Below, one piece after another: positions 33,883 to 43,119 of a stretch of DNA of 64,000 nt. Location of the stretch: the NCBI GenBank assembly GCA_002408085.1, contig DHQL01000007.1:254259-318258 (forward strand). Reading direction: 5' to 3'. Numbering within the stretch: the first letter of the stretch is position 1; every line of letters begins with the position of its first letter. The notes under the pieces are model-generated. The model worked only from the letters and a program-made list of their open reading frames with translations, did not search any database and was not told where the DNA came from. Position numbers and translations under genes: made by a program. The DNA comes from Spirochaeta sp. UBA5339 (GTDB taxonomy: Bacteria > Spirochaetota > Spirochaetia > DSM-2461).

Positions 33883-34686
33883 ATGCATCGTTTCCTTAAA
33901 AGTATTCTTTTCTCATTTCCCCTGATCCTGCTCTCCTGTGCGGGACAGACCGGCCAGAGCATTGCCGAACCGGAGTGGCTCAGCCTTCCTCCCTCTGATC
34001 CGGACTACTATTTTGGAATCGGCGGTTCGGATACCGGAAACGAGGCGGACGACAGAGAGGCTGCCATTGCCAGAGCCCAGGCAGACCTGGCCGCATCCAT
34101 TTCGGTAGATATCATCTCCGAATTCAAGCTGGAGGAGAAGCTCTCCGGCGGTGTGAGCAGCGAGACCCTGGAAAACCGGATCACCCAGAGCGTCAACCAG
34201 AGTCTTGTAAATCTGGAGACCATGGACAGCTGGTATGATCCGGACAGGGGGTACTGGATACTTGTAAGAATGGATAAGTCGACATGGGAGGAGCAACGGG
34301 CCGCGGACCGCCGGATGTCAGTACCGCCGCCGGCGGGGCTGGATATCAATTCAGGGCTGAATATCCCCTTCCTGGCCATTCTATCGGGCAAGAACCTTCC
34401 CTACAGCATCCTTCCGGGAGGCAGAAACACCCCCTATGAGTTCACCCTGGACTGGGTGGTTTCGGATTTCCCGGCCCTGGACGATGCCGGGGGAATCTTC
34501 TTTTCCAGACTTACGGGAGTGGTAAGCTTCAAACACTACGGAATCATCCTTTTCTCAAGAGAGTACGGCCCCTTCAAGGAGGGCGGTCTCAGCTACGAGC
34601 AGGCCCGTGAACGGGCGGCCCTCAAGGTTCTGGAAGAGTTCAGAACCGACAGCAGTTTCACTGACGATCTCGCCGGAGCCCTCTAA
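33883..34686 (+). CDS. LPP20-like lipoprotein
   Basis: 267 aa. Lipoprotein signal peptide with lipobox LLSC at ~16-19. The mature protein begins PEWLSLPPSDPDYYFGIG, continues with a helix-strand domain (REAAIARAQADLAASISVDIISEF) and has the strand DRGYWILVRMDKS, the layout of LPP20-family lipoproteins. A further C-terminal ~110 residues (GGRNTPYEFTLDWVVSDFP) are less familiar. Its stop codon overlaps the next ATG by one base, so the two are co-translated and likely work together at the outer membrane. ATG 33883 has GGAG upstream. Confidence 0.82.
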   Translation: MHRFLKSILFSFPLILLSCAGQTGQSIAEPEWLSLPPSDPDYYFGIGGSDTGNEADDREAAIARAQADLAASISVDIISEFKLEEKLSGGVSSETLENRITQSVNQSLVNLETMDSWYDPDRGYWILVRMDKSTWEEQRAADRRMSVPPPAGLDINSGLNIPFLAILSGKNLPYSILPGGRNTPYEFTLDWVVSDFPALDDAGGIFFSRLTGVVSFKHYGIILFSREYGPFKEGGLSYEQARERAALKVLEEFRTDSSFTDDLAGAL

Positions 34687-35867
34687 TGAAAAGGCTGCTC
34701 CTTCCCGTCTTTGCTTTTCTGATCTTATTGAGCCCTTCCGCTCAGGAGCAGCCGACCGGTCCGGGTGCTGCGGAGAGTCCGGTTCTGTCGGTCTTTCATT
34801 TTAACAATACAAGAGGGCAGGATGAGGATCAGTGGATGTCCCGGGCCTTTGCGGACGGTCTGAATACCCGTCTGGCCTCTGCGGGGCTGACCCTTGTGGA
34901 GCGGGAGGACCTTGAGGAGATACTGAAGCAGCAGAAGCTCTCCCTGTCGGGGCTGACCGAAGAACCCATGGAGCTGGGAAAGATCCTCAATGCCACTGAT
35001 CTGATCCGGGGCAGCTATCTGGTTCTGGACGGACGGCTTCAGGCAGATGTGAAAGTCAGCAGTGCCGAAACAGGAGAGATCCTTTTCACCTATTCCGCCG
35101 AAAGCCCTCCCGGGGAGTACTCTGATCTGGAGTATGCTCTGGCCGCCGCTCTGGGGAATTACTACTCCGTGGAGAGCGGTCAGAAGGGCGTCTCTGAATC
35201 CCGTGAGGCTCTGAGACTCTACTACAGGGGGCTTCTCTCTCTGGATGAGGAGTCCTATTCCCGGGCCCTTGAAGAGTTCCAGGCTTCCCTGGAGGAGGAC
35301 CCCCTCTTTCAGGCCCCTCGTGACAGCATTGAAGAGAGCTATCGCTTTCTGAGGGACTTCCGCAGGGCCCGGTACCAGAGAGAACTGAACAAACTCTACA
35401 GGCAGGCCGCCAATCTGCTGGAACAGGCTTCGCAGGAACCCTTTGTCAGCTGGGGCGACAGGGTTACGGCCCTGGCTCAGGCCGGAGAGGATATAACTCC
35501 CCTTATGGAACAGGTTGAAAGGGAGCCGGAACTGACCTGGGGTTCCACCCGGGCCGAGGTCCTCTGGCACGCCCAGACGGTGATGCAGGATATCGCCCGG
35601 TATTCGGTGGAGTACTTTGAGGACCATGAAGAGGCCTTCCGGATTGAAGAGCGGATTATCGCCCTGTCAATGGAGGCCAGGGAGGAGATGACCGATGATC
35701 CCTTTCTGCCCGAACTGATCTATCAGGAGCTTCTGGTCCGCCACGGCCGCCGGGAGTGGGAGGCGGTGAAAACTGTCTGCGAGACTCTTATGTTCGGATG
35801 GCCCGACTACCGGATGATGTGGGCGGTTGAGGATTTCTATGAGAATGCTCTTGAGGGGGAACTTTAG
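34686..35867 (+). CDS. Secreted CsgG/FlgO-like protein with TPR-like region
   Basis: 393 aa with a signal peptide (MKRLLLPVFAFLILLSPSA). Residues ~35-170 are a CsgG/FlgO/LpoB-like nucleotide-binding-like fold: VLSVFHFNNTRGQ, LVEREDLEEILKQQKLSLSG, ATDLIRGSYLVLDG and SSAETGEILFTYS. Residues ~180-390 are helical, with a TPR-like YYRGLLSLDEESYSRALEEFQASLEEDPLF. It is a clear paralogue of the protein encoded at 55034-56236. Translationally coupled to the LPP20-like gene. Envelope assembly or secretion accessory role is inference. Confidence 0.8.
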   Translation: MKRLLLPVFAFLILLSPSAQEQPTGPGAAESPVLSVFHFNNTRGQDEDQWMSRAFADGLNTRLASAGLTLVEREDLEEILKQQKLSLSGLTEEPMELGKILNATDLIRGSYLVLDGRLQADVKVSSAETGEILFTYSAESPPGEYSDLEYALAAALGNYYSVESGQKGVSESREALRLYYRGLLSLDEESYSRALEEFQASLEEDPLFQAPRDSIEESYRFLRDFRRARYQRELNKLYRQAANLLEQASQEPFVSWGDRVTALAQAGEDITPLMEQVEREPELTWGSTRAEVLWHAQTVMQDIARYSVEYFEDHEEAFRIEERIIALSMEAREEMTDDPFLPELIYQELLVRHGRREWEAVKTVCETLMFGWPDYRMMWAVEDFYENALEGEL

Positions 35868-36469
35868 CTCCTCTTTTTCCTCTGTCTGTGACGGGGCTTT
35901 TTCTTCTTCTTTTTAATCGAGTAGCCGAAGTGACCCAGTGGCTTCTTAAGACCGCAGTACTTGCCGTGGGCACTGGCAATGAGCCCTGCGGCATGCATAT
36001 CAAAGGCGCCGGTGTCGGGGTCCATATACTTTTCATCCACACTCACCGAGAGTACTTCCGCCAGAAACATGTCATGGCTGCCCAGCTCTTTGATCTCCGT
36101 GACCCGGCACTCCACGGCCACCGGCGATTCGGCCACAATGGGGGCCTTCACATGGGAGGCGGGGAGGGCTGTCAGGCCGCACTCCTTGAATTTATTAAAT
36201 TCCCTGCCCGATTTCACACCGCACCAGTCGGTGGCCCGGGCGGTCTCTTCGGTGCTCAGGTTGATAACAAATTCCCTCTCCCTTGAGATGATTTCGTGAG
36301 AGAGCCGTTCTTTTCTCAGTGATATATAGCAGAGGGGGGGATTGGTACAGATTGTTCCTGTCCATGAGACGGTTATCAGGTTGTACTCGTCCTCACAGCC
36401 GCCGCAGCTGACAAGGGCCGCGGGAACGGGATAGATCATGTTTCCCGCTTTCCAGTCAATTCTTCCCAT
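35864..36469 (-). CDS. Flavin reductase-like FMN-binding protein
   Basis: 201 aa, DIM6/NTAB flavin-reductase fold: PVPAALVSCGGCEDEYNLITVSW, NPPLCYISLRKERLS, FVINLSTEE and DMFLAEVLSVSVDEKYMD. These bind FMN and pass electrons to various acceptors, sometimes ferric complexes. The C-terminus is a very basic tail (six Lys in a row, then PRHRQRKKRS). The stop overlaps that of the convergent gene by 4 bp. It directly abuts the DtxR-type regulator gene, which with feoAB nearby makes a ferric-reduction role attractive (inference). Confidence 0.9.
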   Translation of the reverse strand: MGRIDWKAGNMIYPVPAALVSCGGCEDEYNLITVSWTGTICTNPPLCYISLRKERLSHEIISREREFVINLSTEETARATDWCGVKSGREFNKFKECGLTALPASHVKAPIVAESPVAVECRVTEIKELGSHDMFLAEVLSVSVDEKYMDPDTGAFDMHAAGLIASAHGKYCGLKKPLGHFGYSIKKKKKKPRHRQRKKRS

Positions 36470-37168
36470 TTATGCCGTTTTGATGCAGAGGTGCTCTGCA
36501 AATTCCACGGGTACAATGCACTCCCTGCCCTCCAGTTCAATTGTCATCTCCCCGGTGGTGGAGCCGATCACTTTCAGCTTCTTTCCGGGCATGAGTTTCA
36601 GACCATAGCAGAAGGGGAGAAGACCGTCTACATTTTCCCCCACCTCTGTGATTCGTATAAGAGTCAGAGCAGTTTCCGGGGGGACTTCGGTAAGACGTTT
36701 TGCCTCAAGAAGCTCCTTTTCCAGGGAGGAACCGGGAAAGGGGTTGCCGTGTGGACAGGTTTCGGGGCGGTTGAAGTATTCAAAGAGGTACTCCGTAAAC
36801 TCCTCGGAGAGGGAGGACTGAAGCCTCTGTGCCTCATCGTCGGACTTATCCCAGGGGTAATCCAGTTTTGAAATCAGAAGATGCTCCACCAGATAGTGCC
36901 GTCTCAGGACAGCATAGGAGAAGCGTTTACCCTCATCGGTCAGGGTTATGTCTCCGTAGGGAGACTGTTCGGCCAGTTCGAGTTTTTTCAGGCGTCCCAT
37001 GGCCTGGTTTGCCGCCGGTTTGGAGACTCCCATGGATGAGGCCAGAACGGAGTTGCCCACCCTGCCGGCTTCCCTCTGTATCAGTGTGATGGTGGTCAGG
37101 TAGTTGAGGGCTGAGGGAAATTTCTTCTGAAGGTCCAGGATTTCCTGGTCGGTTATTGTATAGGTCAT
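36470..37168 (-). CDS. DtxR/MntR-family metal-dependent regulator
   Basis: 232 aa. N-terminal winged helix (residues ~15-75: YLTTITLIQREAG, LASSMGVSKPAANQAMGRLKKLELAEQSPYGDITLTDEG), dimerisation/metal-binding helix region with RRHYLVEHLLI and EEFTEYLFEYFNRPETCPHGNPFPG, and a C-terminal SH3-like FeoA domain (~160-230: LMPGKKLKVIGSTTGEMTIEL). The CPHGNPFPG segment is the standard metal-binding site. It is divergent from feoAB and abuts the flavin reductase gene; it is the obvious candidate to repress feoAB when iron is sufficient. Confidence 0.92.
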   Translation of the reverse strand: MTYTITDQEILDLQKKFPSALNYLTTITLIQREAGRVGNSVLASSMGVSKPAANQAMGRLKKLELAEQSPYGDITLTDEGKRFSYAVLRRHYLVEHLLISKLDYPWDKSDDEAQRLQSSLSEEFTEYLFEYFNRPETCPHGNPFPGSSLEKELLEAKRLTEVPPETALTLIRITEVGENVDGLLPFCYGLKLMPGKKLKVIGSTTGEMTIELEGRECIVPVEFAEHLCIKTA

Positions 37169-37239
37169 CTTAATTTAAAATTGTATACGAATGTCGGGCA
37201 ATAAACCAGCACTTTAATCCGGTTAAGGAAGGTTAACTG

Positions 37240-37285
37240 TTGACACTTTTCAGACTGCTAAGTAAACTTTGATTATTAAACTTAG
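37240..37285 (+). promoter_or_regulatory. feoAB promoter with overlapping inverted repeat
   Basis: TTGACA (37240-37245), 17-bp spacer, TAAACT (37263-37268). An inverted repeat CTAAGT (37258-37263) / ACTTAG (37280-37285) straddles the -10 and start site. This is where a DtxR-type repressor would act. Leader to the TTG start is about 55 nt. Confidence 0.6.
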
Positions 37286-37331
37286 TGGTGCATAAGTAAA
37301 AAAGAAGTCACTCTTTTGAAGGAGAAATCCC

Positions 37332-37571
37332 TTGTCAGCAGAAATCAATCTATCCGAAATCCCCAAGGGGGGACGGTTTATAATCAGCGGTTTTGAAAAC
37401 CCCGGTTCTGAATACTCTGAAAAACTAATGAAAATGGGATTTGTTGAGGGTACAGTGGTCGAACGGACCGGTGCCGATATCAACGATCCCATGGTCTTCA
37501 GCCTCCGCCACAGCCGTGTGGCCCTGAGGAAAAAAGAGGCCAGAGTCATTCTTGTGAAGGAGTCGGATTAA
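37332..37571 (+). CDS. feoA: Ferrous iron transport protein A, TTG start
   Basis: 79 aa SH3-fold cytoplasmic partner of FeoB: LSEIPKGGRFIISGF, EYSEKLMKMGFVEGTVVER and DPMVFSLRHSRVALRKKEARVI. The start is TTG at 37332, 7 nt after AAGGAGA; there is no in-frame ATG near. The stop codon overlaps the feoB ATG by one base. Confidence 0.95.
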   Translation: MSAEINLSEIPKGGRFIISGFENPGSEYSEKLMKMGFVEGTVVERTGADINDPMVFSLRHSRVALRKKEARVILVKESD

Positions 37572-39712
37572 TGGATCTGAACAGCATTGCCATAGCGGGG
37601 ATTCCCAACTGCGGCAAGACCACTTTATTTAATGAGCTTACCGGTTCCCGCCAGAAAGTCGGCAACTGGCCCGGTGTTACCGTGGAAAGGGTTGAGGGGA
37701 GCATCAGTTTTATGGGAAAGAAGGTTACCCTTATCGACCTTCCCGGTACAAACAACCTCAGTCCCGACACGGAAGACCAGAAGATTGCCGAGAGGGTCAT
37801 CCGTCAGCAGGAACATGATCTGATTATCAATGTGGTGGATGCCTCCAACCTCTCCCGCAACCTCTATCTGACCCTGGACCTTCTGGCGAGAACACCCCAT
37901 GTGGTGGTTTTCCTCAACATGATGGATATGGCCGAGCAGGAGGGAATGAGGGTTGACCAGGCTGAGATTGAGAAGGTTCTGGGAGTCCGTGTTATCCCTG
38001 TAATCTCCGTTGATCCCCGTTCTGTTAAGAACGCCCTGTCGGAGCTGGAAAAACACCTTGAAGAGGATACGGAATTCCTTCATGACAGGGAGACTGCCTC
38101 ATCCTTTATAGGACTCAGCGCCGAGAAGGCCTATAAGAAGATCGACGATATCTGTAAGCAGGTTATCAGTTACTCCACAAAGGAGAATGAAAGCCTTACA
38201 GACCGTGTGGACAAGATCGTAATGAACAAGTTCGCCTCGATCCCCATCTTCTTCGTCTCCATGTTTCTCACATTCTGGCTCGCCATCGGTGTGGGCTCCA
38301 TCTTTATCGACTTCTTTGATATTCTGGCAGGGCTGGTCTTTGTGGATATTCCGACCCATCTGCTTGAGATGATCGGCTCTCCCGAATGGCTGACGGTCTT
38401 TGTGGCCGGGGGGATCGGTGCCGGTATTCAGACCGTGGCCACCTTTATTCCCGTCGTCTTTTTTATGTTTCTCACCATTGCCATTCTCGAGGATGTGGGC
38501 TATATGGCCAGAATCGGTGTGATTGCAGACAGGGTTATGCGGAGGATAGGTCTTCCCGGAAGTGCCTTTATTCCCATGGTTGTGGGATTCGGATGCACTG
38601 TCCCCGCTGTGATGTCGGCCAGAACCCTTGGCTCCAAACGGGACAGGTATATGACCATCTTTATGGCACCCTTTATGTCCTGCGGCGCCCGGCTTCCCGT
38701 ATATGCCCTCTTCTGTGCGGCCCTTTTCGGCAAGTCTTCAGGGCTGGTTGTTTTTCTGATCTATCTTTCAGGTCTTTTTATGGCCATCTTAACGGGACTG
38801 CTTCTGAAGAACAGTCTCTTCAAGGGAAGTGTATCGCACTTTGTAATGGACCTGCCCCTCTATCACAAACCCAAGGCGTCAAATATTCTGAAATCCGCCT
38901 GGATCAGACTGAAGCTCTTTGTCAAAAAGGCGGGGGTTGTTGTGGTAATCGCCGTCTGTATCCTGGGGGTTCTGAGCTCCATGGGCCTTGAAGACGGGAA
39001 ACTCACCTTCGGAAACGAGGACTCTCAGGAATCGGTTCTGGCCTATGCCGGAAAGGCTCTGGGCCCTGTCTTCGAACCCATGGGCGTCAGCGAGGAGAAC
39101 TGGCCTGCCTCTGTTGCCCTCTTTACGGGACTCTTTGCCAAGGAAGCCATTGTGGGTACGGTGAACGCCCTCTATTCCGCAATGGATATGGCCGAAACCG
39201 GCGCTATCGAGGAAGAGGAAGAGGGAGGACTGGATATCGGAGGCGCCGTTGTTGAGGCCTTTACCACCGTTGGTGAGGGATTTATCGGCATTATCAGCTC
39301 CCTTGATATACTGGGTGTCGGTCTTATTTCCGAAGACAGCGAAGTGATTGCCGAAGAGATTGAGAGTGATACGGCGGTGTTCCGTCATATCGCCAGAAAC
39401 TTTACTCCCATGTCGGCCTTCGCCTACCTTCTGTTTGTACTGATGTACTTCCCCTGTCTGGCGGTAGTTGGTGCGGCACGGCAGGAAATGGGAGGTTTCT
39501 ACACCTTTATTCTGGTGGCCTATACAACCATTCTGGCCTGGTCCGTATCCACCCTCTTCTATCAGATAGCAGAGGGACACCACCTGGTTTACGGAGTGAT
39601 TTCCGCCGGAGTACTGGGGCTCCTCTATCTTGCGCTGGTGCTGATCGGAAAGAGGGAGCACGATATGAAGTCTGTTCCCGATGCACCGGATAAATCATCC
39701 TGCTGCGGATAA
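37571..39712 (+). CDS. feoB: Ferrous iron transporter B
   Basis: 713 aa. N-terminal G domain with G1 GIPNCGKTTLFNELTG, G3 LIDLPGTNNL, G4 VFLNMMDMAEQEG (a divergent NxxD), then a membrane domain of about ten helices with two Gate segments (YMARIGVIADRVMRRIGLPGSAFIPMVVGFGCTVPAVMSAR and LFTGLFAKEAIVGT). The C-terminus ends in a short Cys motif (SSCCG), often seen in FeoB. It takes up ferrous iron across the inner membrane under anoxic conditions. No feoC gene follows; a terminator does. Confidence 0.97.
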   Translation: MDLNSIAIAGIPNCGKTTLFNELTGSRQKVGNWPGVTVERVEGSISFMGKKVTLIDLPGTNNLSPDTEDQKIAERVIRQQEHDLIINVVDASNLSRNLYLTLDLLARTPHVVVFLNMMDMAEQEGMRVDQAEIEKVLGVRVIPVISVDPRSVKNALSELEKHLEEDTEFLHDRETASSFIGLSAEKAYKKIDDICKQVISYSTKENESLTDRVDKIVMNKFASIPIFFVSMFLTFWLAIGVGSIFIDFFDILAGLVFVDIPTHLLEMIGSPEWLTVFVAGGIGAGIQTVATFIPVVFFMFLTIAILEDVGYMARIGVIADRVMRRIGLPGSAFIPMVVGFGCTVPAVMSARTLGSKRDRYMTIFMAPFMSCGARLPVYALFCAALFGKSSGLVVFLIYLSGLFMAILTGLLLKNSLFKGSVSHFVMDLPLYHKPKASNILKSAWIRLKLFVKKAGVVVVIAVCILGVLSSMGLEDGKLTFGNEDSQESVLAYAGKALGPVFEPMGVSEENWPASVALFTGLFAKEAIVGTVNALYSAMDMAETGAIEEEEEGGLDIGGAVVEAFTTVGEGFIGIISSLDILGVGLISEDSEVIAEEIESDTAVFRHIARNFTPMSAFAYLLFVLMYFPCLAVVGAARQEMGGFYTFILVAYTTILAWSVSTLFYQIAEGHHLVYGVISAGVLGLLYLALVLIGKREHDMKSVPDAPDKSSCCG

Positions 39713-39734
39713 GATAAAGATTTCTAACCTGAGA

Positions 39735-39766
39735 TACGCCGCCTCCCTGTGAGGCGGTATTTTTTT
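39735..39766 (+). terminator. Intrinsic terminator after feoB
   Basis: CCGCCTC (39739-39745) pairs with GAGGCGG (39751-39757), 5-nt loop, followed by TATTTTTTT. Confidence 0.92.
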
Positions 39767-39816
39767 CAATTTTGATTTAATCCCATCCATATTTTAGACT
39801 TATGGATAGAGGAAAA

Positions 39817-42800
39817 ATGGCACGTTTCAAAACTCTATCCATCCGCCTGAAACTGTTTCTGGTCTATTCCCTACTCTTTTTTCTACTGGTATTTCCCAGC
39901 TACACTGTTCTGACGGCAGTAATTCATTCCCGACTGCAGGAGACGGTGCAACGGGAACTGGAAAACTCAATTGATTCCATAATCGAAATGCTCAGAATCA
40001 ACGCACAGCTCTCCATCCGCAACCACCTGGAAAGTCTTGTGGACTCCAGGCTCTCTGTTATCGAAGCTCTCTATTATCAGTATCGGGAAGGCCTTTTTAC
40101 CGAGGCCGAGGCCCGGAAGAGGGCTGAAGCATCTCTTCTTGCCGTATCCATCGGTGATGAGGGGTACTTCTATGTAATCGATCATAACGGCCAGGTTCTG
40201 ATTCATCCCTTTAAGGACCTTATAGGAGTCAATTTCAGGGAGTTTGATTTTGTGAGGCAGCAGACAGTAATCAGGACGGGATATCTTGAGTATGAGTGGA
40301 AGAATCCGGGAGAGGAGGAGAGCCGGCGCAAGGCTCTTTCCATGGGGTACTTTGAACCCTGGGACTGGATAATTACAGCCTCTGCATACCGTGATGAACT
40401 GGCCTCCCTGATTCAGCTGAATGATCTGAAGCAGGCCATAGCCTCCATGCCCAGCGGTAAGAACGGTTACCCCTTTGTGGTATCTCTTACAGGGGACATC
40501 GTTATTCACCCGGAATTTGAGGGGAAGAACATCTATTTTTCAGAGGATCTGGATGAGGAAGTTGTAAACCTGCTTATGAAGATTATTGCGGACAAGTCGG
40601 GACAGGTCCTCTATGACTGGCAGGATCCGGGTGAGGTGATCAGACCCAAGAAGGCCTACTACCGCTATATACCCGAATACGATTGGATAATCGGTTCTAC
40701 GGTCTATCTTGATGATTATGAGGATGCTCCAAGAAAGATGCTGTATTCAATACTTGTCCTTCTGATAGCCAGCATTCTGATCTTCCTGGTTATCAACAGC
40801 AAGATCGTAAGGATGGTAACCACCCCCCTGCTCTCCCTGGTAGATTTTATTGAACAGAGCCGGGAGAGGGGAACAGACCTCTCTATGCGTTTTGAATACA
40901 GCGGCAGTGATGAGATTTCCCGGCTTGCCGAACAGTTCAACAGTTTTCTGGAGGATCTGGAGAATGAGAGGGTTCAGCGGCAGAATACTGAAGAAAAGAA
41001 CAGTATTCTGGCCCAGTTTCCAGAAGGAAATCCCTCTCCTGTAATCCGGATGGACGGGGAGGGGAGAATCCTCTATGCCAACCCTGCAGCAAGGAATCAG
41101 ATGTACCTTTGGGGGCATCCGGATCAGGAGTTTATACCCGAAGATCTGAAGTCCAGAATCTCTGATATGCAGGAGAGGATGGAGGTGTTTGAGTATCAGC
41201 CCGAAGGGCTTCACTATGAGGTGCAGATCACATACTATCCTTCTCAGAAGGCCTACTATCTCTTTTTTTCTGATATTCGAGAAAGGCGGGAGGCCCAGGC
41301 TCAGCTGCTCCTCTCGGAAAGTGTCTTCAGCAACTCCCTGGACGGCATTCTGATTACAGATCCCGATGCTGTCATCCAGAGGGTCAATGCAGCCTATATC
41401 GATATCAGCGGTTACAGTGAAGATGAGCTGATCGGGAGAACCCCTGGTGTAATGCGTTCGGACAGGCAGGACCGCCGGTTTTATAATTCCATGTGGGAGT
41501 CTCTGAAGAGGAACGGCTACTGGTCAGGGGAGATCTGGGACAGACGGAAGAACGGAGATGAAATCCCCCTCCTTCTTACCATAAACAGCATCAGCAGTGA
41601 AGAGGGCCGGCTGGCATACTATGTGGGTGTTTTCAAGGATATTTCCGACCTGAAGAAAAGTGAGGAGAAGCTCAGGCATCAGGCCTACTATGACGGTCTG
41701 ACGGGTCTTCCCAACAGGTCTCTTTTTCTGGACCGCCTGACCCAGGCAATAGCCTTTGCAGACAGAACCGGTACTCAGATTGCGGTTATGTTTCTCGATT
41801 TGGACAACTTCAAGAATATCAATGACTCCATGGGCCACAATGTGGGTGATCTCTATCTGAAGAAGATCTCTGAACGCCTGCGGCAGGGCTGCCGTGATGA
41901 GGACACCGTCGCGCGCCTGGGGGGCGACGAGTTTCTGGTTATGATGCCCGGAATTGACTCCCGTAAGTCAACGGAGTATGTGGTCAGGCGCTTTCAGAAG
42001 GCCCTGCATAAACCCATCTCCATTGAGGGGCTGGAGGTTCATACAACAGCCAGTATGGGTATTGCCTGCTATCCCTCAGACGGAACAGATCCCCTGCAGC
42101 TGATGCAGAATGCAGACATGGCCATGTATCAGTCAAAGAAGAGGGGGAAGGACTGCTATACCAATTTCGAAGAGGAGATGAACAGAAATGTTCTTCTAAA
42201 AGTGGAACTGGACGGCAGGATGCGCAAGGCTCTGGTTCTTGATGAGTTTGAAGTGTTCTATCAGCCCAAGGTTGAGGTCAGTGACGGAACCGTAAAAGGG
42301 GCAGAGGCTCTGATCCGATGGAACAGTGCCGACGGCAGGGTCATCTCACCAGCCGACTTTATTCCCCTTGCCGAGGAGAACGGATTTATCCTTAAGCTGG
42401 GCGACTGGATACTGGAACGGGTTCTCCTGGATCTGAGGGATATGAAGGAGGTTGCTGCCGGTGATTTTCAAGTGGCCGTCAACCTCTCAGGAAGGCAGTT
42501 CCGGGACCGGGATCTTCTGAAAAGGATCAGCCGGATCATCGACTCCTCGGATCAGCCCTATGAGTCCATCAATTTTGAAATTACCGAGAGTGTGGCCATG
42601 GAGGATTCTCAGGCTACACTGGAAATCCTCGAAAGCCTTCATAAGCTGAATGTGGGAATCTCCATTGACGACTTCGGAACAGGGTACTCCTCCCTCTCCT
42701 ATCTGAAACGCTTCAAGACTCATATTCTGAAGATCGACAAGAGCTTTGTTGACGAGCTCCCAGAGGACCGGAAGGGCTCGGCCCTGGTGCAGGATATTAT

Positions 42801-42993
42801 CCATATGGCCCATAACCTTGATATGAAAATTGTCGCCGAGGGTGTGGAGGAAAAAAAACAACTGGACTTTTTAAAGGACGCCGGCTGTGATACCATCCAG
42901 GGATACTATTTTTCCAGACCACTGGGTAAAAAAGATTTTCTGAACTATCTGGAAAATCACTCCGGCGGAATTCTTAAGCACTCCGGATCATAA
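39817..42993 (+). CDS. Cache-HAMP-PAS-GGDEF-EAL sensor protein
   Basis: About 1058 aa. First membrane helix at ~10-35; two successive single-Cache modules outside the membrane (GDEGYFYVIDHNGQVLIHP with YFEPWDWIITAS; then GYPFVVSLTGDIVIHPEFEG with IPEYDWIIGSTVYLDDYED); second helix ~315-335; HAMP; two PAS regions (~400-600, second with DPDAVIQRVNAAYIDISGYSEDEL). GGDEF (~625-785) has RLGGDEF and an I-site RDED five residues before it. EAL (~800-1050) has EALIRW, ITESVAME, DDFGTGYSSLSYL and VAEGVEE. Both output domains look catalytic, so net direction of cyclic-di-GMP change is unclear. I chose ATG 39817 (AGAGG upstream) over ATG 39802. Confidence 0.95.
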   Translation: MARFKTLSIRLKLFLVYSLLFFLLVFPSYTVLTAVIHSRLQETVQRELENSIDSIIEMLRINAQLSIRNHLESLVDSRLSVIEALYYQYREGLFTEAEARKRAEASLLAVSIGDEGYFYVIDHNGQVLIHPFKDLIGVNFREFDFVRQQTVIRTGYLEYEWKNPGEEESRRKALSMGYFEPWDWIITASAYRDELASLIQLNDLKQAIASMPSGKNGYPFVVSLTGDIVIHPEFEGKNIYFSEDLDEEVVNLLMKIIADKSGQVLYDWQDPGEVIRPKKAYYRYIPEYDWIIGSTVYLDDYEDAPRKMLYSILVLLIASILIFLVINSKIVRMVTTPLLSLVDFIEQSRERGTDLSMRFEYSGSDEISRLAEQFNSFLEDLENERVQRQNTEEKNSILAQFPEGNPSPVIRMDGEGRILYANPAARNQMYLWGHPDQEFIPEDLKSRISDMQERMEVFEYQPEGLHYEVQITYYPSQKAYYLFFSDIRERREAQAQLLLSESVFSNSLDGILITDPDAVIQRVNAAYIDISGYSEDELIGRTPGVMRSDRQDRRFYNSMWESLKRNGYWSGEIWDRRKNGDEIPLLLTINSISSEEGRLAYYVGVFKDISDLKKSEEKLRHQAYYDGLTGLPNRSLFLDRLTQAIAFADRTGTQIAVMFLDLDNFKNINDSMGHNVGDLYLKKISERLRQGCRDEDTVARLGGDEFLVMMPGIDSRKSTEYVVRRFQKALHKPISIEGLEVHTTASMGIACYPSDGTDPLQLMQNADMAMYQSKKRGKDCYTNFEEEMNRNVLLKVELDGRMRKALVLDEFEVFYQPKVEVSDGTVKGAEALIRWNSADGRVISPADFIPLAEENGFILKLGDWILERVLLDLRDMKEVAAGDFQVAVNLSGRQFRDRDLLKRISRIIDSSDQPYESINFEITESVAMEDSQATLEILESLHKLNVGISIDDFGTGYSSLSYLKRFKTHILKIDKSFVDELPEDRKGSALVQDIIHMAHNLDMKIVAEGVEEKKQLDFLKDAGCDTIQGYYFSRPLGKKDFLNYLENHSGGILKHSGS

Positions 42994-43054
42994 GGATTTG
43001 TCTCCTCTCTCATATCCGTTGTTCTCTCTTGAATCTGATTTGGGAAAAAATAAG

Positions 43055-43068
43055 TGGAAACGTTTACA
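43055..43068 (+). promoter_or_regulatory. LacI-type operator before the lacI-family gene
   Basis: TGGAAACGTTTACA contains the palindrome AAACGTTT and matches the LacI/CcpA-like core. TATACT at 43078-43083 is a fitting -10, and the site would cover the -35 position, indicating autoregulation. Confidence 0.6.
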
Positions 43069-43119
43069 TTGCAGTGGTATACTGGGTGAATATTCCTTGA
43101 GTTCAAGGTGAGGTGTTAA

